From contig NZ_WBMT01000022.1 of NCBI RefSeq assembly GCF_008923185.1, forward strand, positions 150,124-214,123: a stretch of DNA of 64,000 nucleotides, read 5' to 3'. The stretch comes from Actinomadura rudentiformis. GTDB lineage: Bacteria > Actinomycetota > Actinomycetes > Streptosporangiales > Streptosporangiaceae. The notes under the pieces are model-generated. The model saw only the letters and a program-made list of their open reading frames with translations. It ran no database searches and was not told the origin of the DNA. Shown in pieces: positions 57,597 to 64,000 of this stretch. Made by a program: the position numbers and the translations under genes. The first letter of the stretch is position 1; the number at the start of each line of letters is the position of its first letter.

Positions 57597-58820
57597 GTGA
57601 CGGCTGTGGGGCGTTCCCCCGAGTTCTCTGACAGCTCTGTCTCTTACAGCCCTTACGACTACGCCATTCACGAGGATCCCTACCCGACGTACGCCAGGTT
57701 GAGGGACGAGGTCCCTCTCTACAGGAACGAGGAGCTGGGCTTCTGGGCTTTGTCGCGGCATGCGGACGTGGCGGCGGCCTTCAGGGACTACACGACGTTC
57801 TCCAGCGTCAACGGAGTCTCGCTGGAGCCGAGTGCGTGGGGACCCCATGCCCATAAGACGATGTCGTTTCTGGCATTGGACCCGCCTCGGCACACGCGGA
57901 TGCGGGCCTTGGTCTCCCGAGGCTTCACACCCAGGAGGGTCAAGGAGCTCGAAGAAGGGATCCTTGACCTGACACGGCGCTATCTCGATCCGCTGGTGGA
58001 GGCGGGCGAGGGCGACTTCATCGAGACGTTCGCCGGCAAACTCCCCATGGACGTCATCTCGCAGATGATGGGCGTCCCGGAGGCTGACCGGGCCGAGGTG
58101 CGGCGGCTGGCGGACCTGGTGGTGCATCGGGAAGAGGGGCTCAACGACGTACCGCCCGCAGGGATGGAGGCCGCGCTCACCCTGGCCGGCTACTACGAGC
58201 AGATGGTCGCCGAACGCAGGAAGCACCCGGCCGAGGATCTGACATCGGCCTTGCTGGAGGCGGAGGTCGACGGGGACCGGCTGGAGGATCGCGAGATCAT
58301 CGCGTTTCTCTTCCTTATCGTCGTGGCCGGCAACGAGACCACGACGAAGCTCCTCGCCAACGCCCTGTACTGGGGCTGGCGCAATCCGGGAGAGTCGCGC
58401 AAGGCCCTCGACGACGCTGGACGGGTCGAGGACTGGATCGAAGAGACGCTGCGGTACGACACGTCCAGCCAGATGCTCGCGCGGACCGTCGCGCAGGAGA
58501 CCACCTGGCACGGGCAAACGATTCCGGCGGGAGAGCGGATGTTGCTCCTCGTCGGGTCGGCCAACCGTGATCCAAGGGTCTTCGCCAGAGCGGACACGTA
58601 CGACATCGACCAGGACACCTCGCAGCTCATCAGCTTCGGCGGCGGACGGCACTTCTGCCTCGGCGCCAACCTGGCGCGGCTGGAAGCGCGCATTGCGCTC
58701 ACCGAGTTCGTCCGGCGGGTTTCGGCGTACGAGGTGGACGGCGACCGGGCCCAGCGCGTGCATTCGGTGAACGTTCGGGGATTCGCGACCTTGCCCGTAC
58801 GGCTGGAGAGGCGGCGGTAG
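57597..58820 (+). CDS. Cytochrome P450 (CYP123-like)
   Basis: 407 residues from GTG 57597. Haem ligand Cys354 in SFGGGRHFCLGANLAR; I-helix AGNETTT; EETLRYD (ExxR). Blocks such as KLPMDVISQMMGVP, VVHREEGLNDVPP and DTSSQMLARTVAQ match, by recollection, M. tuberculosis CYP123 (Rv0766c), which sits in the same relation to CYP51. Substrate unknown. Receives electrons from the ferredoxin at 60948, presumably. Confidence 0.95.
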   Translation: MTAVGRSPEFSDSSVSYSPYDYAIHEDPYPTYARLRDEVPLYRNEELGFWALSRHADVAAAFRDYTTFSSVNGVSLEPSAWGPHAHKTMSFLALDPPRHTRMRALVSRGFTPRRVKELEEGILDLTRRYLDPLVEAGEGDFIETFAGKLPMDVISQMMGVPEADRAEVRRLADLVVHREEGLNDVPPAGMEAALTLAGYYEQMVAERRKHPAEDLTSALLEAEVDGDRLEDREIIAFLFLIVVAGNETTTKLLANALYWGWRNPGESRKALDDAGRVEDWIEETLRYDTSSQMLARTVAQETTWHGQTIPAGERMLLLVGSANRDPRVFARADTYDIDQDTSQLISFGGGRHFCLGANLARLEARIALTEFVRRVSAYEVDGDRAQRVHSVNVRGFATLPVRLERRR

Positions 58821-59623
58821 TGCCCAGATTCGAACCACATCCTGAGCGGCGTCCGGCTCTGGTGGCCGGGGCGTCGTCCGGCATCGGCGCGGCCACGGCG
58901 ACCGCGCTGGCGATGGCCGGGCATCCGGTGGCGGTCGGCGCGCGGCGGGCCGGCAAGTGCGAGGAACTCGCGGCGACGATCCGGGCGGGCGGGGGAGAGG
59001 CGTTCGCCCATCCGCTGGACGTGGGCGACTCCGACTCGGTCAAGGCGTTCGTGGCGGCGGCGCAGGACGCGCTCGGGCCGATCGAGGTCCTCGTGTCGGG
59101 TGCGGGTGATCTGGCCGCTGAGAGGATCCACGAGCTGGACCCGGACGGGTTCCTTGCGCAGGTGCAGGTCCATCTGGTGGGCGCCCACCGGTTGGTGTCG
59201 CAACTCGTCCCGGGGATGGTAGCCCGGCGGCGCGGTGACGTCGTTTTCATCTCCTCCGATGTCGTCCGGGCGCCGCGGACGCGGATGGGCGCGTACGTCG
59301 CCGCGAAGAACGGCGTCGAGGGCATGGCGCGGGCCATGCAGATGGAGCTGGAGGGCACCGGCGTACGGGCGTCGATCGTCCGGCCCGGGCCGACCGCGAC
59401 CGGGATGGGGATGGGCTGGGACGCCGAGACGACCGGCGTGGTGCTGGAGGAGTGGGTCAAGTGGGGCCTGGCCCGGCATCCGTACTTCCTGCGGCCGTCC
59501 GATGTCGCCGCCGCCGTGGCCGCCGTGGTGGGGACGCCGCGCGGCGCGCATCTGTCACTCGTCGAAGTCCAGCCCGAGGCACCCGTGGAAGCCCAGCCCG
59601 AGGCACCTGTGGAGAAGCCATGA
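58820..59623 (+). CDS. Short-chain dehydrogenase/reductase of the CYP51 operon
   Basis: 267 residues from GTG 58820, overlapping the P450 stop by one base. ALVAGASSGIGAATATAL (NAD(P) site), ISSDVV (Ser) and YVAAKNG (Tyr-x3-Lys). Corresponds in position to Rv0765c between CYP123 and CYP51. Its C-terminus ends in a duplicated VQPEAPVE/AQPEAPVE sequence caused by a 24-bp repeat. Confidence 0.93.
   Translation: MPRFEPHPERRPALVAGASSGIGAATATALAMAGHPVAVGARRAGKCEELAATIRAGGGEAFAHPLDVGDSDSVKAFVAAAQDALGPIEVLVSGAGDLAAERIHELDPDGFLAQVQVHLVGAHRLVSQLVPGMVARRRGDVVFISSDVVRAPRTRMGAYVAAKNGVEGMARAMQMELEGTGVRASIVRPGPTATGMGMGWDAETTGVVLEEWVKWGLARHPYFLRPSDVAAAVAAVVGTPRGAHLSLVEVQPEAPVEAQPEAPVEKP
59567..59614 (+). repeat. 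24-bp tandem repeat at the SDR C-terminus, two units
   Basis: 59567-59590 and 59591-59614 differ at a few bases and lie just before the ATGA junction with the CYP51 gene. Confidence 0.85.
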
Positions 59624-60951
59624 CGATCCCTGCCGTGTCCGGCGGCCCCGATCACCTGGACGAGCTGCGGTCGGACCCCATCGCCTTGATGCGCCGTGTC
59701 CGCGAGGAGTGCGGTGACGTGGGCGAGTTCCGGCTCGCTGACCGCCGCGTGGTGCTGCTGTCGGGCGAGGAGGCGAACGAGTTCTTCTTCCGTGCCCCGG
59801 ACGAGGAGCTCGACCAGGCCGAGGCGTACCCGTTCATGACCCCGATCTTCGGCGAGGGCGTCGTCTTCGACGCCACTCCGGAGGAACGCCGCGAGGCGCT
59901 GCACAACCAGGCGCTCAAGGGCTCGTTCCTCAAGGGCCACGCCGCGACGATCGCCGCCGAGGTGGACCGGATGGTCGCCGGGTGGGGCGAGGAAGGGGAG
60001 ATCGACCTGCTCGACTGGTTCGCGGAGCTGACCATCTACACGTCGTCCGCCTGCCTGATCGGCAAGAAGTTCCGCGAGCAGCTCGATCGGCGGTTCGCCG
60101 AGCTCTACCACGATCTCGAACGCGGCACCGACGCGATCGCCTACGTCGACCCGTACGCGCCGATCGAGAGCTTCCGCAAGCGCGACGAGGCGCGGGCGGC
60201 GCTCGTCGAGCTCGTGCAAGGGATCATGAACGGGCGGCCCCCGAAACCTCCCAAGGAGGACCGCGACCTGCTCGACGTGCTCATGTCCATCAGGAACGAG
60301 GACGGCACGCCGCGCTTCAGCGCCGACCAGGTGACCGGGATGTTCATCTCGATGATGTTCGCCGGGCACCACACCACGTCCGGGACCGCCGCGTGGACAC
60401 TGATCGAGCTCTTGCGCCATCCCGGCGTGCTGGCCGGCGTGGTCGGCGAGCTGGACGACCTCTACGCCGACGGCAGCGAGGTCAGCTTCCAGGCGCTGCG
60501 CGAGATCCCGAGGCTGGAGTCGGCGATCAAGGAGGCGCTGCGGCTGCACCCGCCGCTGATCCTGCTGCTGCGGGTGGCCAAGTCCGACCAGGAGGTGCTC
60601 GGTCACCGCATTCCTGAAGGCACGATGGTCGGCTGCAGCCTGGCCGTCTCCAACCGGATCCCCGAGGACTTCCCCGAGCCGGATGCCTTCCGGCCCGAGC
60701 GCTACGCCAAGCCGCGCGAGGAGGACCTCGCGCACCGCTGGACGTGGGTGCCGTTCGGCGCGGGACGGCACCGCTGCGTCGGCGCCAACTTCGCGATGAT
60801 CCAGCTGAAGGCGATCTTCTCGGTGCTGCTGCGCGACTGGGAGTTCGAGCTCGCCCAGCCGCCGGAGACGTACCGCAACGACCACTCCAAGATGGTCGTC
60901 CAGCTCGCGCAGCCGTGCGCCGTCCGCTACCGCCGCAGGAGGCGGCCGTGA
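59620..60951 (+). CDS. cyp51: Sterol 14-alpha-demethylase CYP51
   Basis: 443 residues from ATG 59620. It matches the mycobacterial CYP51 closely, by recollection: YPFMTPIFGEGVVFDA (substrate-recognition segment), AELTIYTSSACLIGKKFR, MFISMMFAGHHTTSGTA (I-helix), FGAGRHRCVGANFA with Cys386, and RNDHSKMVVQLAQPC near the end. The reaction is oxidative removal of the 14-alpha-methyl group from lanosterol-type sterols; the physiological substrate in actinomycetes without sterol synthesis is unsettled. ATGA with the SDR gene, GTGA with its ferredoxin. Confidence 0.97.
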   Translation: MTIPAVSGGPDHLDELRSDPIALMRRVREECGDVGEFRLADRRVVLLSGEEANEFFFRAPDEELDQAEAYPFMTPIFGEGVVFDATPEERREALHNQALKGSFLKGHAATIAAEVDRMVAGWGEEGEIDLLDWFAELTIYTSSACLIGKKFREQLDRRFAELYHDLERGTDAIAYVDPYAPIESFRKRDEARAALVELVQGIMNGRPPKPPKEDRDLLDVLMSIRNEDGTPRFSADQVTGMFISMMFAGHHTTSGTAAWTLIELLRHPGVLAGVVGELDDLYADGSEVSFQALREIPRLESAIKEALRLHPPLILLLRVAKSDQEVLGHRIPEGTMVGCSLAVSNRIPEDFPEPDAFRPERYAKPREEDLAHRWTWVPFGAGRHRCVGANFAMIQLKAIFSVLLRDWEFELAQPPETYRNDHSKMVVQLAQPCAVRYRRRRRP

Positions 60952-61145
60952 AGGTCGAGGCCGACCTCGATCTGTGCCAGGGCCACGCGTTGTGCGAACT
61001 GGAGGCGCCCGATGTCTTCGAGGTGCCGCCCAAGGGCAAGGTCCGCGTACTGAACGCCGAGCCGCCCGATGACCTGCGCGACGAGGTCGCCGCCGCGATC
61101 CGTTACTGCCCCACCCAGGCCCTCAGACTGAAGGAGACTCAGTGA
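60948..61145 (+). CDS. 3Fe-4S ferredoxin of the CYP51 system
   Basis: 65 residues from GTG 60948. Cluster ligands are in DLCQGHALCELEAPDVFEV (C-x5-C) and YCPTQAL; the QGHALCE sequence matches, by recollection, Rv0763c, the ferredoxin paired with mycobacterial CYP51. One-electron donor to CYP51 and probably the CYP123-like enzyme. Confidence 0.95.
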   Translation: MKVEADLDLCQGHALCELEAPDVFEVPPKGKVRVLNAEPPDDLRDEVAAAIRYCPTQALRLKETQ

Positions 61146-61708
61146 ACGGAGACCCCATGAGCGGCTTTCCGCGTGAGGAGCTCGAGGACATGGTCCAGCA
61201 CTGGCTGGACACCAACCGGCGCTGCGAGGAGCTCGGCGACTGGCGGCCGCTGGCCGAGCTCTACACCGAGGACGCCACGTACGGCTGGAACATCGGGCCC
61301 CACCAGGACTTCATGGCCGTCGGCCGCGACGAGATCCGCGACCTGGCGCTCGGGTCGGAGATGGGCGGCCTGGACGGCTGGTCCTACCCGTACCAGAGCG
61401 TCCTGATCGACGACCGCAAGGGCGAGGTGGTCGGCTTCTGGAAGCAGGTGGCGGAGGCCAAGCGGCCGGACGGGAGCCCGTACGAGGTGGCGGGGATCGG
61501 CGGCAGCTGGTTCCGGTACGCCGGTGACCGGCAGTGGTCCTGGCAGCGCGACTGGTTCGACCTCGGCAACGTCACCTCGCTGTTCGTCGAGATGATGAAG
61601 GCCGAGGTGCTGTCGGACGGGATGAAGCGGCGGCTCGACCGGGCCGCCTCGGGCGAGCCGATCCCGGGCTACTACAGGCGCGGCGAGAGCCCGGCACCTC
61701 TCTGGTGA
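61142..61708 (+). CDS. NTF2/SnoaL-like protein
   Basis: 188 residues from GTG 61142 (ATG 61157 is the alternative). The NTF2-like fold is suggested by MVQHWLDTNRRCEELGDWRPLAELYTEDATYGWNIGP, DEIRDLAL and GSWFRYAGDRQWSWQRDWFD. Such cone-shaped proteins act as isomerases, dehydratases or binding proteins for polycyclic substrates. End of the CYP51 operon; matches Rv0762c in position by recollection. Confidence 0.85.
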   Translation: MNGDPMSGFPREELEDMVQHWLDTNRRCEELGDWRPLAELYTEDATYGWNIGPHQDFMAVGRDEIRDLALGSEMGGLDGWSYPYQSVLIDDRKGEVVGFWKQVAEAKRPDGSPYEVAGIGGSWFRYAGDRQWSWQRDWFDLGNVTSLFVEMMKAEVLSDGMKRRLDRAASGEPIPGYYRRGESPAPLW

Positions 61709-61718
61709 GGGGGAACGC

Positions 61719-62207
61719 CTAAATCTGGCCTTCGGGCTTCTTCGGGATCGTGGCCGTGATCGCCTCGCCGAACTCGATCAGCACGTCCCCGGGCGGGGCG
61801 TACTTGGCGGGCACCGTCACCTCGACGTAGGCCTGGCGGGCGACCGCCGTCCAGGTCACCGGGCGGTCCGCCGGTTGCCCGAACCAGTCGACCCCGTTGA
61901 TGGTCTGCAGTTGCGAGGCGGGCGTCAACGCGGCGGGCCGCGGCACGCCACAGCGCAGCGCGATCGCGGGAGAGCCCCAGGCCGCGGTCAGCGGCGAGTC
62001 CGGCTCGGTGTCGCGGCGCGAGAGACCGTTCACCTTCTCCGGCAGCCGCAGGCCCTCGCAGAGCCGGGTGGTCGCGGCGTCCGGGCTCGGTGGCGGCATC
62101 TGGACCGCGCCGTCCCCGCACCCGGCCACCGCGAGGAGGGTGGCGCCGAGCAGAGCGAGGGGGCGGCGATGAAGCACAGACCGGTGAGCCACAGAGCGGT
62201 GAAGCAC
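61719..62207 (-). CDS. DUF3515 lipoprotein
   Basis: 162 residues if started at GTG 62207. A signal peptide with lipobox AVAGC precedes a domain with LCEGLRLPEKVNGLSRRDTEPDSPLTAAWGSPAIALRCGVPRP, the DUF3515 pattern. Gene order DUF3515/RAM/thiL downstream of ddlA is conserved in actinobacteria. Three in-frame GTG codons 15 bp apart (62207, 62192, 62177) lie in a tandem repeat, so the start is uncertain. Confidence 0.85.
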   Translation of the reverse strand: MLHRSVAHRSVLHRRPLALLGATLLAVAGCGDGAVQMPPPSPDAATTRLCEGLRLPEKVNGLSRRDTEPDSPLTAAWGSPAIALRCGVPRPAALTPASQLQTINGVDWFGQPADRPVTWTAVARQAYVEVTVPAKYAPPGDVLIEFGEAITATIPKKPEGQI

Positions 62208-62214
62208 AGAGGCG
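62170..62214. repeat. 15-bp tandem repeat with three alternative GTG starts
   Basis: Units at 62170, 62185 and 62200. Each holds one in-frame GTG for the DUF3515 gene (coding SVLHR, SVAHR, SVLHR). Confidence 0.85.
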
Positions 62215-62220
62215 CGACCG

Positions 62221-62454
62221 TCAGATGTGCACGATCGGGCAGGTGAGCGTCCGGGTGATCCCTTCGACCGCCTGGATCTGCGCGACGACGAGCTTGCCCA
62301 GCTCGTCGACATTGTTGGCCTCCGCTCGGACGATCACGTCGTACGGCCCTGTCACGTCCTCCGCCATTTTGACGCCCGAGATACCTGCGATCTCGCGGGC
62401 CACGGCGGCAGCCTTGCCTACCTCGGTCTGGATGAGGATGTAGGCCTGCACCAT
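62221..62454 (-). CDS. Lrp/AsnC ligand-binding (RAM) domain protein
   Basis: 77 residues from ATG 62454, starting MVQAYILIQTEVGKAAAVA and ending TLTCPIVHI. It is a stand-alone RAM domain without helix-turn-helix, found at this position beside thiL across actinobacteria. Likely an oligomeric amino acid sensor that modulates another protein. Confidence 0.9.
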   Translation of the reverse strand: MVQAYILIQTEVGKAAAVAREIAGISGVKMAEDVTGPYDVIVRAEANNVDELGKLVVAQIQAVEGITRTLTCPIVHI

Positions 62455-62582
62455 CACGTCCTCCCCGGGCGGAGAAATAGCCGTCAGAAACTCACCGTAT
62501 CGTGTTACGCGGCGCAACGGGGGTCCGGGGGGCGATCAAGCTTGGCTTATCCCTTGTGCGGGTGGTCGTACGGGGTCGGGCG

Positions 62583-63560
62583 ATGGCGGATCTCCTTCCG
62601 CCTCCCCGGCGCGAGGACGCGAACGGGAGCCGGGAGGCCATGGAGACCATCGGGGCGCTGGGCGAGTTCGGGCTGATCGCCCGGCTGACGCGGCGGCTGC
62701 CGCAGGGCCCGGCGGTCGTGCTGGGGCCCGGTGACGACGCCGCGGTGGTCAGGGCACCGGACAGGAGGGTGGTGGCGACCACCGATCTGCTCGTCGAGGG
62801 ACGGCATTTCCGCCTCGACTGGTCCGGGCCGTACGACATCGGCCGCAAGGCCGCCGCACAGAACCTCGCCGACGTCGTCGCCATGGGCGCGCGGCCGACC
62901 GTGCTGCTGATCGGCCTCGCCCTGCCCGCGGACACGTCCGTGGAATGGGCTGAGCGGCTCTATGACGGCCTGGCGGACGAGTGCGCACGGGCCGGGGCTT
63001 CAGTGGCCGGTGGGGACGTCGTGGGGGCGTCTGAGATCACGATCGCGGTCACGGCGCTCGGCGATCTGGGTGGCGAGCCGCCCCTGACCCGTTCCGGTGC
63101 CCGGCCTGGCGAGGTCGTCGCCGTCCGAGGCCGGATCGGCCACTCGTCGGCGGGCCTTGACCTGCTGTCCGGCGGGCTGGACGGCCCGGCCGAGCTGATC
63201 GAGGCGCACCGGCGCCCGCAGCCCCCGTACGAGGCGGGGGAGGAGGCGCGGGCGCTCGGCGCGACGGCCCTGATGGACGTGAGCGACGGGCTGCTCCAGG
63301 ATCTCGGGCACATCGCGTCGGCGAGCGGCGTACGGATCGAGGTGGAGAGCGCCGCGATGCCGGTGGCGGACGTGCTCGGCCCGGACGGGCTCCGGCACGC
63401 GCTGACCGGCGGCGAAGATCACGCCTTCGCCGCCACGTTCCCCGCCGGTTCGGTTCTCCCGCCCGCCTGGAGCGTGATCGGCCGCGTCACGGAAGGCGAG
63501 GGCGTGGCCGTGGACGGACGCCGCCAGGGGCCTGCCGGTTGGGATCACTTCCGCAGGTGA
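62583..63560 (+). CDS. thiL: Thiamine-monophosphate kinase
   Basis: 325 residues from ATG 62583 (62640 is an alternative). LGEFGLIARLTRRLP, GPGDDAAVV, TTDLLVEGRHFRLDWS, AAQNLADVVAMGA, GGDVVGASEITIAVTALG and MDVSDGLLQDLGHI are the ThiL blocks. Phosphorylates thiamine phosphate to the diphosphate cofactor. Divergent from the RAM gene. Confidence 0.96.
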   Translation: MADLLPPPRREDANGSREAMETIGALGEFGLIARLTRRLPQGPAVVLGPGDDAAVVRAPDRRVVATTDLLVEGRHFRLDWSGPYDIGRKAAAQNLADVVAMGARPTVLLIGLALPADTSVEWAERLYDGLADECARAGASVAGGDVVGASEITIAVTALGDLGGEPPLTRSGARPGEVVAVRGRIGHSSAGLDLLSGGLDGPAELIEAHRRPQPPYEAGEEARALGATALMDVSDGLLQDLGHIASASGVRIEVESAAMPVADVLGPDGLRHALTGGEDHAFAATFPAGSVLPPAWSVIGRVTEGEGVAVDGRRQGPAGWDHFRR

Positions 63561-63563
63561 ACC

Positions 63564-63598
63564 GGGGTGGCACCGCCTGTCGCGGAGGCCACCCTTTT
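63564..63598 (+). terminator. Terminator after thiL
   Basis: GGGTGGC (63565-63571) pairs with GCCACCC (63588-63594) and is followed by TTTTG. Confidence 0.7.
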
Positions 63599-63662
63599 GC
63601 CGTTCCGGTAGGCATGTTTGGTACTGGTTTGGTATACCTTCCTGAGATCGAAGAGGGATGGG

Positions 63663-64000
63663 ATGGGACGACACACCAAGCCGCAGCAGCCGGATGATGA
63701 GGGAGCCCATCCGGCTCCGCCATTGGCCGCGCCGCACGGTCCGGGGACACCGTCCGACCCCCCAGGTCAGGTCGGACCGCCGCCGCGCGCCGGATTTCCC
63801 GTACCGCCGCCTCCCGCGGGGCCTCCCGTGCCGCCGCCTCCTGCGGCCGCCCGCCCCGTCTCGCTCGACGTGACCGTTCCGGACGTCAGCGCGCTCTACA
63901 AGACTCGAGGGCAGTCCCCGGGGCCGGCGGTGGACCGTCCCGCCGCCGGGGGCCGCCCGCCCGCCACGGGCAGGCCCGACGTCGCGGCGCCCGTGGCCGG
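63663..64000 (+). CDS. N-terminus of a Pro-rich protein (truncated by window edge)
   Basis: Open from the ATG at 63663 (GAAGAGGGATGGG upstream) to the window end with no stop. The start MGRHTKPQQPDDEG and following Pro/Gly/Ala-rich, disordered sequence resemble N-terminal extensions of actinomycete membrane proteins. Two direct TTTGGTA repeats (63617 and 63628) lie in the promoter region. Identity needs the downstream sequence. Confidence 0.6.
   Translation, partial: MGRHTKPQQPDDEGAHPAPPLAAPHGPGTPSDPPGQVGPPPRAGFPVPPPPAGPPVPPPPAAARPVSLDVTVPDVSALYKTRGQSPGPAVDRPAAGGRPPATGRPDVAAPVA

Noticed and set aside
31725..61718. Integrative element or prophage in the 30-kb interval, with the tRNAs as attachment site
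   Set aside because: No integrase, excisionase, replication, transfer or structural phage genes and no direct repeat of a tRNA 3' end were seen.

Overview
The window is high-GC actinomycete chromosome (GTG starts, GC-rich third positions, many ATGA/GTGA start-stop overlaps, several apparently leaderless promoters). Gene order ndgR / leuC-leuD / hup / cold-shock-like / fbiD(cofC) / plsC-gpsA / ddlA ... DUF3515 / RAM-domain / thiL is the conserved actinobacterial block known from Streptomyces and Mycobacterium. The rest of the content suggests a filamentous actinomycete, possibly Streptosporangiales-like; this placement is an inference. No rRNA, CRISPR array, IS element, integrase or phage gene was seen.

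Region 1 (1-13.9 kb) is a biosynthetic cluster. A minus-strand arm carries a truncated gene, a class III aminotransferase and a zinc alcohol dehydrogenase. After a 378-bp divergent control region with an intrinsic terminator in the leader, a tightly packed plus-strand operon encodes a fatty acyl-AMP ligase, hotdog protein, R2/ferritin-like diiron protein, acyl carrier protein 1, transglutaminase-like protein, AurF/CmlI-type diiron oxygenase, carrier protein 2, class-II-synthetase-like amino acid:carrier protein ligase, methyltransferase, flavin halogenase, ferredoxin, SGNH hydrolase and a second methyltransferase. My reading is that a fatty acyl chain is loaded on one carrier and an amino acid on the other, the transglutaminase-like enzyme joins them as an amide, and the redox, halogenating and methylating enzymes tailor the product. 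I do not recognise a characterised cluster with this set.

Region 2 (14-22.4 kb) holds a thiolase, a MOSC/TetR/MFS group, a membrane protein, an EspR-like regulator, an alternative-oxidase-like diiron protein, a Nudix hydrolase and a MerR regulator with two operators. Region 3 (22.5-31.7 kb) is the conserved leuCD-to-ddlA block; it includes a Cys/Met-metabolism PLP-family protein that has lost its catalytic lysine. About 30 kb of other genes separates ddlA from DUF3515-RAM-thiL (61.7-63.6 kb).

That 30-kb interval contains two halves of what, from memory, is one contiguous locus in Mycobacterium (the CYP51 region, Rv0762c-Rv0771). The left half (35.1-39.2 kb) has a carboxymuconolactone-decarboxylase-like protein, HIBADH-like and SDR dehydrogenases, ALDH and a divergent hypothetical gene. 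The right half (57.0-61.7 kb) has TetR, CYP123-like P450, SDR, CYP51 sterol 14-alpha-demethylase, 3Fe-4S ferredoxin and an NTF2-like protein. Both halves carry nearly the same 14-bp operator at their promoters, so they are probably still one regulon. Between them lie an enoyl-CoA hydratase/TetR pair, a diiron hydrolase with its own reductase, a Ser/Thr kinase, secreted proteins, three unusual tRNA genes (two class-I tRNAs with leucine anticodons CAG and GAG, and a class-II tRNA-Tyr), a two-component system, a secreted HNH nuclease, a sugar-type MFS transporter with a GH20 hexosaminidase and a broken metallo-beta-lactamase gene, and an ArsR/SRPBCC pair.

A recurrent feature is short tandem duplication (9, 15, 21 or 24 bp, always a multiple of three) at gene ends and starts, in places overlapping the stop codon or start codon.
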